The notes under the pieces: model-generated | Databases searched by the model: none | Told to the model about the DNA's origin: nothing | What the model saw: only the letters and a program-made list of their open reading frames with translations | In this document: positions 17,519 to 25,730 of the stretch, in pieces | How positions within the stretch are numbered: position 1 is the stretch's first letter | How the letters are laid out: each line of letters begins with the position of its first letter | DNA from: Qipengyuania sediminis | GTDB taxonomy: Bacteria; Pseudomonadota; Alphaproteobacteria; Sphingomonadales; Sphingomonadaceae | Assembly: GCF_004358425.1 (NCBI RefSeq) | Contig: NZ_CP037948.1 | Span: 2,352,001-2,416,000, forward strand | Length of the DNA stretch: 64,000 nt | Reading direction: 5' to 3' | Translations under genes and position numbers: made by a program

Positions 17519-18166
17519 TCAGACACCGAAACCGCTCTTCAGGCCATCGATCACATATTGCGCGGCGAGCGCGGCGAGAAGAACGCCCAGCAGCCGGGTG
17601 ATGACCGCTTCTACCCGGTCGCCGAACAGTTTCATCAGCGGGCCCGCCGCGATCAGCGCTGCCATGGTAAGGAGCAGCACCAGCAGCAGTGCGCCAAGCA
17701 CCGTCAGCGTTCCCTCGGTCCCCTGCGCCTTGCTGGTGAGCAGCATCACTGAAGCGATCGCGCCCGGCCCGGCCAGCATCGGCATGGCCATGGGGAAGAC
17801 CGACACGTCGTCGACCTCGGGCGTCAGCGCGTTCGCGACCGCCACCCGCTCCGCCCGCTCCTCACGCCGCTGCGTGCGTTTCTCGAACACCATGTCGAGC
17901 GCGATCAAAAACAGCATGAGCCCGCCCGCGATGCGGAAGCTGTCGAGCTCGATATGCAGCGCGGCCAGCAGCGCCTCGCCGAACAACGCGAAGATCAGCA
18001 GGATCGCGCCTGCGATCACGGTCGCGCGGATCGCCATGTTGCGGCGCTGCGAGGCGCTCGCCTCCTTTGTCAGCCCGGCATAGATCGGCGCGCAGCCTGG
18101 CGGATCGATCACCACGAACAGCGTGATGAAGGCGCTGAAGAACAGCTCGGTGAGGGCCGGGTCCAT
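17519..18166 (-). CDS. MarC family (NAAT) membrane protein
   Basis: A 215-residue inner-membrane protein with six predicted helices in two halves. It opens with ITLFVVIDPPGCAPIYAGL, the classic MarC segment, and contains FPMAMPMLAGPGAI in the second half. MarC proteins were once linked to multidrug resistance, but that role was later disproved; transport of amino acids or small solutes has been suggested. It begins just after the lipoprotein gene and probably shares its transcript. Confidence 0.9.
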   Translation of the reverse strand: MDPALTELFFSAFITLFVVIDPPGCAPIYAGLTKEASASQRRNMAIRATVIAGAILLIFALFGEALLAALHIELDSFRIAGGLMLFLIALDMVFEKRTQRREERAERVAVANALTPEVDDVSVFPMAMPMLAGPGAIASVMLLTSKAQGTEGTLTVLGALLLVLLLTMAALIAAGPLMKLFGDRVEAVITRLLGVLLAALAAQYVIDGLKSGFGV

Positions 18167-18170
18167 CGTC

Positions 18171-18842
18171 CTATTCCATTACGAAGGTCGCGGTCAGCGC
18201 CGTCTTGTGCGTCGTCCCGTCCCACAGACCCGCGCGCACCACCACGCCGTTGGAGGGCTGCACGATGGCATAGCGCAAGGTGTTGTCGGCGGACCGGCCT
18301 TGTGCGACCACGGGCACCTCTGCCGAGGGGATGGCGGGATCGGGCGCCGGCCGGCAGGTGGCGACATGTGTCTGAACGAATTCGGGCGCGGGCAGGGGCT
18401 CGGCACGGAACTGGCCGACGTCGACAATCCACTTGTAACCGCCGCCCCGCTGCCGCTCCCAGATCGTCAGGAAATCGCCGTGCCGCCCGTCGGGCCATTG
18501 CGCCGCGCCGCGGGTGATGGCGAGAGTGCCGTCGCAGCTCGACCATACCTCGTGCGGTTCCCAGCGCACCGCCTGGGGCGGATCGGCGCGGCCGCGAAGC
18601 CAGGTCTTGGCATCGACCTTGTCGGGCACGAACATGATCGCGCCGTCAGCGGCGGTGTCGCGGAAGGCGGTCCATTGCCCACGTTCCTGCGCTTCGCGGG
18701 CGAAAGCGAGCTCGGCGGCGATAACCGCGCTCGGCTCCGCGGCCTGTCCGAGGAAGGCGGCCCTGCGCTTCTCCACCGGACTTGCCCCGGTGGCGCAGCC
18801 GGCGAGCATCAGCAGGGCCAGCGCGGCGGTGATCGCTTTCAT
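18171..18842 (-). CDS. Lipoprotein with a DUF4440/SnoaL-like region
   Basis: A 223-residue secreted lipoprotein whose signal peptide ends in the lipobox LAGC. The mature part begins with a helix, [20 protein letters not shown], followed by [19 protein letters not shown] and [18 protein letters not shown]. This layout recalls NTF2-like DUF4440 proteins. Two further cysteines lie in SSCDGT and ATCRPA. Its ATG overlaps the folD stop by 4 bp (ATGA), so translation is probably coupled. The function is unknown. Confidence 0.8.
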   Translation of the reverse strand: MKAITAALALLMLAGCATGASPVEKRRAAFLGQAAEPSAVIAAELAFAREAQERGQWTAFRDTAADGAIMFVPDKVDAKTWLRGRADPPQAVRWEPHEVWSSCDGTLAITRGAAQWPDGRHGDFLTIWERQRGGGYKWIVDVGQFRAEPLPAPEFVQTHVATCRPAPDPAIPSAEVPVVAQGRSADNTLRYAIVQPSNGVVVRAGLWDGTTHKTALTATFVME

Positions 18843-19732
18843 AGCTCTTCCTCGAGGCGGAGGCCCGCATGGATATGGGCCGCCACCAGCGCATTGCGAA
18901 GCAGCACCGCGATGGTCATCGGGCCCACCCCGCCGGGCACCGGTGTGATCGCCCCCGCGGCCTCGCTGGCGGAAGCGAAATCGACGTCGCCCACCAGCCT
19001 TGCCTTCGCCTCGCCATCGGCGGGGGGGAGACGGTTGATGCCGACGTCGATCACAGTCGCCCCCGGCTTAAGCCAATCGCCCTTGACCATCTCCGCGCGG
19101 CCTACCGCCGCCACCACGATATCGGCGCGGCGCACGAGGCTCTGCAGATCGCGGGTGCGGCTGTGCGCCACGGTCACCGTACAGCTTTCGGCGAGCAGCA
19201 GCTGCGCCATGGGCTTGCCGACGATATTGGAGCGCCCGATCACCACCGCGTCGAAACCCGAGAGATCGCCGAGGTGGTCCTTGAGGAGCATCAGGCAGCC
19301 CAAGGGCGTGCAGGGCACGAAACCCGCCAGCCCGGTCGCGAGCCGTCCCGCGCTTTCGGTGGTGAAGCCGTCGACGTCTTTGCCCGGATCGATCGCGGCG
19401 ATCACCGCGGCCTCGTCCATATGCTTGGGCAGCGGGAGCTGGACAAGGATGCCGTCGACCGCAGGGTCGGCATTGAGCCGCTCGATCAGCGCCAGCAACT
19501 CCCCTTCAGGGGTCTCCGCGGGCAGGCGGTGCTCGAAGCTCGCCATCCCCGCCTCGCGCGTCGCCTTGCCCTTCGCGCCGACATAGACCTCGCTTGCCGG
19601 GTCCGCACCCACCAGCACTACGGCCAGGCCCGCCGGGCGCCCAGCCGCCGCCTCGAACCGGCGCGCGGCCTCTCCGACCCGCGCCCGCAGTCGTGAGGCG
19701 AAGGCCTTGCCGTCGATGAGCTTGGCAGCCAT
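18839..19732 (-). CDS. folD: Bifunctional methylenetetrahydrofolate dehydrogenase / cyclohydrolase
   Basis: A 297-residue enzyme that interconverts 5,10-methylene-, methenyl- and 10-formyl-tetrahydrofolate with NADP. Family signatures are [17 protein letters not shown] (catalytic lysine in the YVGAKGK context), [13 protein letters not shown] and the nucleotide-binding [17 protein letters not shown]. The C-terminal [16 protein letters not shown] is also present. Its start codon overlaps the yggT stop by one base, and its end overlaps the lipoprotein start. Supply of one-carbon units is the expected role. Confidence 0.96.
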   Translation of the reverse strand: MAAKLIDGKAFASRLRARVGEAARRFEAAAGRPAGLAVVLVGADPASEVYVGAKGKATREAGMASFEHRLPAETPEGELLALIERLNADPAVDGILVQLPLPKHMDEAAVIAAIDPGKDVDGFTTESAGRLATGLAGFVPCTPLGCLMLLKDHLGDLSGFDAVVIGRSNIVGKPMAQLLLAESCTVTVAHSRTRDLQSLVRRADIVVAAVGRAEMVKGDWLKPGATVIDVGINRLPPADGEAKARLVGDVDFASASEAAGAITPVPGGVGPMTIAVLLRNALVAAHIHAGLRLEEEL

Positions 19733-20022
19733 CAGGCCACCATGATGCCGTTCAGCACGATCAGCACGATGTTGAGCAGGATGATCAGCACCAGCGGCGC
19801 GAAATCGATCGCCCCCGTCGCCGGCAGTATCCGCCGGATGGGCCGGTAAACCGGCTCGAGCAGGCGGTTGATGGCGTCGTAGAAGCTCATCAGGAACTGG
19901 TTCGAGGTGTTCACCACGTTGAAGGCGAACAGCAGCCCGATGATGAACTGGATGATGATCAGCATCACCAGCACATTGGTGAGCATGGAGATGATCTCGT
20001 AGAGGACGAAAAGAACCTGCAT
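19732..20022 (-). CDS. YggT family membrane protein
   Basis: A 96-residue inner-membrane protein of the YggT family with two hydrophobic blocks. Between them lies [21 protein letters not shown], the diagnostic family loop. The ATG at 20022 has a GGAAGG ribosome-binding site. Proteins of this family have been linked to osmotic or envelope stress and, in plants, to thylakoid cytochrome assembly. The exact role here is unknown. It lies between argB and folD in a tight minus-strand cluster. Confidence 0.9.
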   Translation of the reverse strand: MQVLFVLYEIISMLTNVLVMLIIIQFIIGLLFAFNVVNTSNQFLMSFYDAINRLLEPVYRPIRRILPATGAIDFAPLVLIILLNIVLIVLNGIMVA

Positions 20023-20080
20023 CGCATCCTTCCAGTGGTTGGCCGCCTGTCTTACCCGACCAATACGCCCCGTGCCAGCC

Positions 20081-20983
20081 TCATTCGGCGCGCACCAGTG
20101 TGCCCGCCCCGCGTGCGGTAAAGAATTCGAGCAGCATCGCGTGCGGCACACGCCCATCCAGCACCACCGCCGCCTCGCACCCCGCCTCCACCGCGGCGAC
20201 GCAGGTCTCGAGCTTGGGAATCATCCCGCCAGTGATCGCGCCTTCCGCGCGCAGATTGGCGATCGCGGCGGGGGTGAGATCGGTGAGCAGTTCGCCCTCC
20301 CTGTCGAGCACGCCTGCGACATCGGTCAGCAGCATCAGCCGCGCGGCGTGAAGCGCTCCCGCCAGCGCGCCCGCCATCGTGTCGGCGTTGATATTGTAGG
20401 TGTGCCCATCCTCGCCGGCGCCGATGGGGGCGACGACCGGGATCATTCCTGCCGCCACAGCCGTGTCGATGAGGCGCGCGTCGACCCGTATCGGCTCCCC
20501 CACGAAGCCGAGGTCGAGCGCCTGCTCGATATGGCTGCCGGGGTCCTTCCGCGTCCGGCTGAGCTTTCTCGCGGTGACGAGCCCGCCGTCCTTTCCCGAA
20601 ATTCCCAGCGCCCGCCCCCCGGCGCGTGTGATCGCACCGACCAGCTGTTTGTTGATCGCCCCCGAAAGCACCATCTCGGCGACCTCCGCAGTTGCCTTGT
20701 CGGTCACGCGCAGGCCGTCAACGAAGCGGGACTCGACCCCGAGCTTCTCCAGCATGGCGCCGATCTGCGGGCCGCCGCCGTGGACCACCACCGGGTTGAT
20801 CCCAACCGCCTTCAGCAGCACGACGTCTTCAGCGAACTCGCGCTCCCTTTTCTCGTCCCCCATGGCGTTGCCGCCGTATTTCACCACGAAGGTCCGCCCT
20901 GCGTAACGCTGCAGATAGGGGAGCGCCTCGATGAGGGTCTCCGCCTTGGCGCGGACGCCGGCAAGATCGGTGCTGTCGTTCAT
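20081..20983 (-). CDS. argB: Acetylglutamate kinase
   Basis: A 300-residue amino-acid kinase that phosphorylates N-acetylglutamate in arginine biosynthesis. Signatures are the phosphate loop [24 protein letters not shown], the substrate region [16 protein letters not shown], and [17 protein letters not shown] near the C-terminus. The ATG at 20983 gives the usual family length; the frame is open further upstream but reads through the divergent promoter region. It heads a minus-strand cluster with yggT and folD. Confidence 0.95.
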   Translation of the reverse strand: MNDSTDLAGVRAKAETLIEALPYLQRYAGRTFVVKYGGNAMGDEKREREFAEDVVLLKAVGINPVVVHGGGPQIGAMLEKLGVESRFVDGLRVTDKATAEVAEMVLSGAINKQLVGAITRAGGRALGISGKDGGLVTARKLSRTRKDPGSHIEQALDLGFVGEPIRVDARLIDTAVAAGMIPVVAPIGAGEDGHTYNINADTMAGALAGALHAARLMLLTDVAGVLDREGELLTDLTPAAIANLRAEGAITGGMIPKLETCVAAVEAGCEAAVVLDGRVPHAMLLEFFTARGAGTLVRAE

Positions 20984-21052
20984 GCCCGCGCCGTTAGCGC
21001 CGGAACGCGCGCCGCGCCATTTGCTTTCAGTCCTGACGATTGGAGAGGGAAT

Positions 21053-21190
21053 ATGGCCGAAAAGAATGGCAACGGTAGCGAAACCGCCAGAAGGGCGAAC
21101 GCCAAGGCTTCCAAGCAAGGCAAGTCCAACCCGCGCAAGAGCAGCGCCGCGCAGGCGGAGCTGGGCAAGAAGGGCGGCAGGAAAAGCTAG
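21053..21190 (+). CDS. Small basic disordered protein (45 aa)
   Basis: A short lysine-, serine- and asparagine-rich peptide, [20 protein letters not shown] to the end [11 protein letters not shown], with no hydrophobic core. A strong ribosome-binding site (GGAGAGGGAAT) precedes the ATG. A weak general-stress-like promoter, GGAAC at 21002-21006 with GCTT 16 bases later, lies upstream. The stop overlaps the convergent zinc-ribbon gene by 4 bp, as in other real gene pairs here. Probably a nucleic-acid-binding or stress peptide; function unknown. Confidence 0.65.
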   Translation: MAEKNGNGSETARRANAKASKQGKSNPRKSSAAQAELGKKGGRKS

Positions 21191-21477
21191 TCGAAGATCT
21201 CTTCGAAGAAACTCTTCTTGCGCTTGTGCGGCTTGCCGTAACCGTGGCCGTAGCCCGCATGCTGGTGCCCGCCGTGCTGGGCATAGCTCGGCGCGGGGCG
21301 CGGGGCAGGAGATGCAGGACCACTGCGTTCAATGATCTTGTCGAGCTCGCCCCGGTCGAGCCACACCCCGCGGCATTGCGGGCAATAGTCGATCTCGATC
21401 CCCTGACGGTCGCTCATTGCCAGCGGCACCCGGCACACGGGGCATTGCATCGCCGCGACCTGGTCCTGGCTGCGCAT
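21187..21477 (-). CDS. TFIIB-type zinc-ribbon protein with His-rich tail
   Basis: A 96-residue protein with two CxxC knuckles, CPVCRVPL and [18 protein letters not shown], the pattern of the small zf-TFIIB (DUF) zinc ribbon. The middle is proline/alanine-rich, with a [14 protein letters not shown] stretch that could bind metal, and the end is FFEEIFD. Start choice between ATG 21477 and ATG 21450 is open. It is soluble and of unknown function. It converges with the small basic protein gene. Confidence 0.8.
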   Translation of the reverse strand: MRSQDQVAAMQCPVCRVPLAMSDRQGIEIDYCPQCRGVWLDRGELDKIIERSGPASPAPRPAPSYAQHGGHQHAGYGHGYGKPHKRKKSFFEEIFD

Positions 21478-21575
21478 CGGCGGGTGTCCTCTCGTTATCG
21501 TTGGGAGGCAAGATAAGCACGGCGGCGCGGCATCTCAAGCTTGCGTCCGCCGCCAGCGGCTCTAGCCTTCCGGCG

Positions 21576-22196
21576 ATGCACCTCGCCCTTGCCGCAGCCA
21601 TGCTTGCGCTCGCCCTCGCCGGTTGCGCGACAGCATCCCAGCCGGCCCACCCGCAGGACCGCTTCTGGCAGGCGCTCGCGAGCCATTGCGGCAAGGCCTA
21701 TGCGGGCGGCATGGTCAGCGACGAGGCGCCGGACGCGGAGATGCGCGGCGCGGCGATGGCGATGCACGTCCGGCGCTGCTCACCCGCGCGGATCGAGGTG
21801 CCGTTTCACGTCCAGCGCGCTGACGGGACCTGGGACCGGAGCCGCACCTGGATATTCACCCGCACGGCCACCGGGCTGCGCCTGAAGCACGACCATCGGC
21901 ATGAAGACGGCAGACCCGATGCGATGACGCAGTATGGCGGCGACACGGCCACCGGAGGCACTGTCCGCGCGCAGGCGTTCCCGGTGGACGCCGAAAGCCA
22001 GGCGCTGTTCCGGCGCGAGGGGCGGGCGGTCTCGCTCACCAATGTCTGGTGGGTAGAGGTCGATCGCGCGGGCACGCCTGGGGCCGCGTTCGCCTATCGC
22101 CTGCGCCGCGAAGCTCCGAACGCGCGCGACTTCCGTGTCGCCTTCGACCTCACCCGCCCCGTCCCCGCGCCGCCCGCACCCTGGGGATACGACTAG
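21576..22196 (+). CDS. Hypothetical lipoprotein
   Basis: A 206-residue lipoprotein with signal peptide MHLALAAAMLALALAGC ending at the lipobox cysteine. The mature region has FWQALASHCGKAYAGG, DRSRTWIFTRTATGLRLKHDHR, TNVWWVEVDR and FRVAFDLTRPV. These suggest a beta-rich fold with one further conserved-looking cysteine. I do not recognise a named domain. The context is a group of small secreted and disordered proteins, and a hairpin follows the stop. Confidence 0.75.
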   Translation: MHLALAAAMLALALAGCATASQPAHPQDRFWQALASHCGKAYAGGMVSDEAPDAEMRGAAMAMHVRRCSPARIEVPFHVQRADGTWDRSRTWIFTRTATGLRLKHDHRHEDGRPDAMTQYGGDTATGGTVRAQAFPVDAESQALFRREGRAVSLTNVWWVEVDRAGTPGAAFAYRLRREAPNARDFRVAFDLTRPVPAPPAPWGYD

Positions 22197-22251
22197 CCGG
22201 CACGAAGACGGCCGCCCCCCTGGCGGGAGAGCGGCCGCTTCTTGTGGCCGG
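22197..22251. terminator. Imperfect bidirectional hairpin
   Basis: GAAG(A)CGGCCGC at 22204-22215 pairs with GCGGCCGCTTC at 22231-22241, extended by CCGG arms, between two convergent genes. The short CTTCTTG supports termination of the plus-strand lipoprotein transcript. Confidence 0.5.
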
Positions 22252-22261
22252 CCCGGACGGG

Positions 22262-22933
22262 TCAGGTCAGGCTGGCGTCGTCTTCATCGTCGTTCGAGCC
22301 GCGGCCGATCTCGCCGCCCTGGCGACCGGCCCGGCCGCTCTCGCTCTGCTCCGACTGGTTCCAGCTGTTTTCGTCGGCGATGCCGGTGCCCATCGAGCCC
22401 GTTTCGCCGCCGTCTTCGCCGATGCCGGTTTCGGTCTGGCGGCTCTCGCCGTCCTGGCCCGAACCGCTGCGCTGGCTGCCGTAATCGGCCTGCTCGTACT
22501 GGCCCGAGCTGCTCGAGCCGCCCCCGAGCTGGTCGGCTTCATTGCCGAGCGGCGCGCCAGAGGTGGCATTGCCACCGCCGCGCTGATCGCCGCCGCCGCC
22601 CTGGCTCATGCCAAGACCCGAGGCGCCGGTCTGGCTGCCGTCCTGACCGCCGGTGCCCGAGCCCGGATTGGCCTGCTCCTGCTGCATCTCGCTGTCGCCG
22701 CGCCCGCGCTCGCCTTCGGCCTGGCCCGGAGTCGCCGAACCACCCTGCTGGCCCTGATAGCCGCCCGACTGCTGCGCCTGCGCGCCGCTCTGCTGCTGGT
22801 CCTGGCCGAAGCCCGACTGGCCCTGGCCGGCGCCGGAGAAGTTCTGACCGGGGGTTTGGCCGCTTTGGCCCGACTGATCCTGCTGCTGCTGGCCCGACTG
22901 CTTGCCAAAGCTGCTGTTGTCCGACTGGTTCAT
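22262..22933 (-). CDS. Low-complexity Gln/Gly/Ser-rich (prion-like) protein
   Basis: A 223-residue protein that is almost wholly low complexity. It begins MNQSDNSSFGKQSGQQQQDQ and continues with GQ, SG and QQ repeats, and ends acidic (SNDDEDDASLT). There is no cysteine, no signal peptide and no hydrophobic segment. Aromatic residues (F, Y, W) are spaced through it, as in prion-like or phase-separating domains. The minus frame is chosen because it has an ATG with a clear AAGGAGAG ribosome-binding site; the plus-strand frame opposite looks like a GC-rich antisense shadow. No function is known. Confidence 0.7.
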   Translation of the reverse strand: MNQSDNSSFGKQSGQQQQDQSGQSGQTPGQNFSGAGQGQSGFGQDQQQSGAQAQQSGGYQGQQGGSATPGQAEGERGRGDSEMQQEQANPGSGTGGQDGSQTGASGLGMSQGGGGDQRGGGNATSGAPLGNEADQLGGGSSSSGQYEQADYGSQRSGSGQDGESRQTETGIGEDGGETGSMGTGIADENSWNQSEQSESGRAGRQGGEIGRGSNDDEDDASLT

Positions 22934-23122
22934 TATCGCTCTCCTTGGTCTCTTCGTAGGCGACGTTCGCGCCGCCGCTGTCTTTTGAGAGTCCTCGGCC
23001 CGGCAAAGGTTCCACACCTGCGCCGGAATGGGGCCTGACCGCGCCGCTCCGCAGGTAAGCAGGGGCCGGCGCGTTGTGCGCGCTTCGGCATAGCCGGTGC
23101 CGGAAGCTGGCGGAGAACGGCG

Positions 23123-23456
23123 ATGCTTTGGGTGATGACGGCAGCATTGGTGACGGCAAGCCCGCCTGCGCCGGTCGTGACCGCCCAGCCCGATGGCGAG
23201 GCACTGGCGCTCGGCCGCGAGCTGGCGGAGACCGGCGGCTGATGGCGGCGGAGGGCGGCACCTTTGCCGAGGCGCTGTCGCTGGAGCACCTGCGCGAACT
23301 GGCAGCGGCGGCGCTCGCCCGCGCAGGTCGCTTATCGCGCGGCCATGCCCCGGGTCATCCCGGCGACAATGGCGCAAGTGCAGGGGAGGCTTCAAGGCCG
23401 ACATGCGCGCCGCCTGGTGCGCGGAGAGGGGCAAGGGCTGCGCTGCCGGGCGCTAG
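23123..23456 (+). pseudogene. Frameshifted gene for a small secreted protein (DUF2059-like C-terminus)
   Basis: Coding-like pieces lie in three frames. MLWVMTAALVTASPPAPVV through ELAETGG stops at 23241-23243. The next frame gives FAEALSLEHLRELAAAALA, then AQVAYRAAMPRVIPATMAQV, then FKADMRAAWCAERGKGC to a stop at 23454-23456. Joined, they make one protein of about 110 residues with a signal peptide and a helical C-terminus reminiscent of DUF2059. At least three shifts are needed, so this is a decayed gene or an error-prone stretch of sequence. Confidence 0.5.
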
Positions 23457-23460
23457 GCTA

Positions 23461-23479
23461 CGCCTCCACGGCGGAGGCG
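23461..23479. terminator. Short hairpin after the frameshifted gene
   Basis: CGCCTCC (23461-23467) pairs with GGAGGCG (23473-23479), followed by CTTTC. It is a plausible weak terminator. Confidence 0.4.
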
Positions 23480-23520
23480 CTTTCATGCTTTGTTGAGGTT
23501 GCGCCCGCCATGATGCGGCG

Positions 23521-24081
23521 ATGGGCGACATCGTGCCGTTCCGCCGCCGCCGGCCCTTCACGCGCCCGAGCGGCCATGGCTTTCGCGAGGCGACCTGGTG
23601 GGACGCCGCGCGCGAGAGTGGGCCGATCCTCCTCATGGCCCCGCTGGCCTTGTTCGCAGTGTTGACATTCTGGCCGCGCACCGGGGCCGTGCCGGACTTC
23701 GGGTCCGAGGCTCCGCCGGGCGCGATCGACCGCGAGAGCGCGAGCTTCACGCGCTGCGGCCGCTCTTCGGGCGGCAACTGCGTGATCGACGGCGACACCT
23801 TCCGCTATCGGGGCGAGAAGATCCGCGTCGCCGATATCAACACGCCCGAGGTCTCGAGTCCGCAGTGTGCCTACGAAGCGCAGCTCGGCGCCAGGGCCAC
23901 CGCCCGCTTCCACCAACTCCTCAACGAAGGCCCCTTTACGCTCGAACCCACCGACCGCGCCCAAGACAAATACGGCCGCGCGCTTTTCGTGGTGACGCGG
24001 GATGGTGAGAGCCTCGGCGCGGTGCTGGTCCGCGAAGGGCTCGCGGAGGAGTGGCAGGGCTATCGGCGGGAGTGGTGTTAG
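23521..24081 (+). CDS. Thermonuclease family protein (SNase-like), membrane-anchored
   Basis: A 186-residue protein with a single membrane segment (PILLMAPLALFAVLTFW) and an extracytoplasmic staphylococcal-nuclease-like domain. Catalytic signatures are IDGDTFRYRGEKIRVADINTPE and DKYGRALFVV, and the C-terminal helix reads LVREGLAEEW. It should cleave nucleic acid at the periplasmic face, or act in nutrient scavenging. The ATG at 23521 begins MGDIVPFRRRRP. The gene downstream is convergent and of lower GC. Confidence 0.88.
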   Translation: MGDIVPFRRRRPFTRPSGHGFREATWWDAARESGPILLMAPLALFAVLTFWPRTGAVPDFGSEAPPGAIDRESASFTRCGRSSGGNCVIDGDTFRYRGEKIRVADINTPEVSSPQCAYEAQLGARATARFHQLLNEGPFTLEPTDRAQDKYGRALFVVTRDGESLGAVLVREGLAEEWQGYRREWC

Positions 24082-24116
24082 TCACCAAGGCACGGTTGCG
24101 CAGGATTACTGTCTTC

Positions 24117-25727
24117 TTAAAAGTTTAGGTGCGCACCGCAGTGGCCAATGACAATAAGCCGCCGATCAGCGATCCATTCGAAGTGAATGCGAAGTGTCTC
24201 AGCTTTATTGTCAGCGACACCGATCTTCAGATGTCGCTCCATTTCCAACTCTGCACCTTCGAAAATGAATGTACGGCGTTGTCGCCCAGCTTTGGAGAGA
24301 GTTTCAGCTTCCTTCGCTGCATATGAAGCACCGAAACATTGTCGAGCGGTCACATCACTTCCGCCTTCAGCTAAGGTGGTCCAATAAGACGTGCTTAACG
24401 ACCAAAGAAGTTCAAACGCCTTGCTGCGGTGCCGGAAAGCGTAGGAGTCGCGCGCTGACTCCAAAGCGGATTCGAGAACAGTCACCCGATCAGGGAAAAG
24501 CGCTGTGACGATGCGCAGAGAAGTTTCGAGAGTAGGTTCGCGTTCGAAAACCGCTTGAACATCATCAGGAGCAAGCGGCGGATGTGTCTTCGAGCTTGCC
24601 TGCGCTAATCCGCGCATCCGCTCCCGAAGGGAATGATTCTCATCTTCGAGCCTCGCAAACTCAGCTTGTAGTTCTGTTAGCTTGGCCGCTTCTTCGGTCA
24701 TCAAGGCCTCTGCGGTCTGCCCGGCTTCTTTCGCTACATCGATCTCTGCGCGCAACGCCTCTACTTCGGCTGCCAACTGGTCTTCTCGGCTTCCGGCAGC
24801 CGAGTTTGCAAGCGCGCGAGATGCTGCTTGCCGTAGAAGTCCAACCCTCCAGAAACGTGCGCTGCCTTCAGAGTCCCGGAATTGCAGCGGCAATACGCGC
24901 GATGCAATCTGGTGAGTGGCGCGAGGATTGCTCCCGGAATGCGGACATAGCCAAAGCGGGTGTTTGAACGGGTCTTCTGTTTCGGTTTCAAGCCCTGGCA
25001 TATAAAGGCGGATCGCCCCGTTGAAGGTGGACATGCGCTTGCCGACCATACGCGTGAGCTCAAAACCAGCTTCCGTCGCTATGGAACGCAAGTGGGCAGT
25101 GCCTGATAATCTGTTCGCAAGTCGTTCAAGGTCAACTTGGGCACCGCCGGTGTCGTCAACCGATATGAGGACCACGGGCAAGCGACGTTCCGGATTATAT
25201 AGAAGACCGGCGAGTTGGCTTACCTCTTCGGTTAAGACCGGGACGACCTCGTTTGTGAGAGACTCGCCGTCCGCCTCAGCAGCAAGTTTGCCGATCAAGT
25301 CGCGCACGATGCGTGGACGGCTATGGTCAAACCCTGGATCATCAGCGCTGCATTGGCAGATGAGTTGGGCACCATATCTCGTAAGAGATCCGGCGCGCTG
25401 CTCGACGAAAATGTCAGTCAGCCACTTTCGGCCTGCGACCTTGTCGCCAAGATAAGTCGTGCGAGCAGCCCAGACATGCCCCTGCTCGTCCTGCAGCCGG
25501 AATGCATTGACGGTAGCACGGGAGCCGGCATCAAGCTGGAAGCTATCACCATGCGCGGCCTCGCTGGGTAACTCTACCGCAGCCGTGTTCGCGATCCATT
25601 CTACGGAGAGGGATACAGCCGCGTCGAATGCCGCCCTGTCAGAAAGATCAAAGATCGCCCTAGACACTGGCAGGTTACGTTGCGGGCGGTTCATTGCCGC
25701 ACTCTCAAGATCGGGCAAGGTCGCCAT
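24117..25727 (-). CDS. Unrecognised 536-aa protein with central coiled coil, coupled to nrdB
   Basis: I do not recognise this protein's function. Residues 1-300 form an alpha/beta region with a striking motif, VGKRMSTFNGAIRLYMPG (228-245), followed by DPFKHPLWL. Residues about 313-372 are a coiled coil (EVEALRAEID, ELQAEFARLEDENHSLRER), and the C-terminal 150 residues are globular. The ATG at 25727 lies 3 bp after the nrdB stop, with GGAG inside the nrdB end, so translation is probably coupled. Base composition is visibly lower in GC than all flanking genes, a sign of transfer. The motif recalls proteins from mobile or defence-type islands, but that is only an impression. Confidence 0.85.
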   Translation of the reverse strand: MATLPDLESAAMNRPQRNLPVSRAIFDLSDRAAFDAAVSLSVEWIANTAAVELPSEAAHGDSFQLDAGSRATVNAFRLQDEQGHVWAARTTYLGDKVAGRKWLTDIFVEQRAGSLTRYGAQLICQCSADDPGFDHSRPRIVRDLIGKLAAEADGESLTNEVVPVLTEEVSQLAGLLYNPERRLPVVLISVDDTGGAQVDLERLANRLSGTAHLRSIATEAGFELTRMVGKRMSTFNGAIRLYMPGLETETEDPFKHPLWLCPHSGSNPRATHQIASRVLPLQFRDSEGSARFWRVGLLRQAASRALANSAAGSREDQLAAEVEALRAEIDVAKEAGQTAEALMTEEAAKLTELQAEFARLEDENHSLRERMRGLAQASSKTHPPLAPDDVQAVFEREPTLETSLRIVTALFPDRVTVLESALESARDSYAFRHRSKAFELLWSLSTSYWTTLAEGGSDVTARQCFGASYAAKEAETLSKAGRQRRTFIFEGAELEMERHLKIGVADNKAETLRIHFEWIADRRLIVIGHCGAHLNF

Positions 25728-25730
25728 TGG

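Noticed and set aside
21002..21026. GGAAC-N16-GCTT before the 45-residue basic protein as a stress promoter
   Set aside because: The -10 element misses the consensus GTT core, so it is not listed as a feature and is mentioned only as a weak candidate.
22049..23038. Plus-strand alanine/leucine-rich frame opposite the Gln/Gly-rich gene
   Set aside because: Hydrophobic runs come from antisense of GGC/CAG codons. The minus strand has the ATG with a good ribosome-binding site and a coherent composition.
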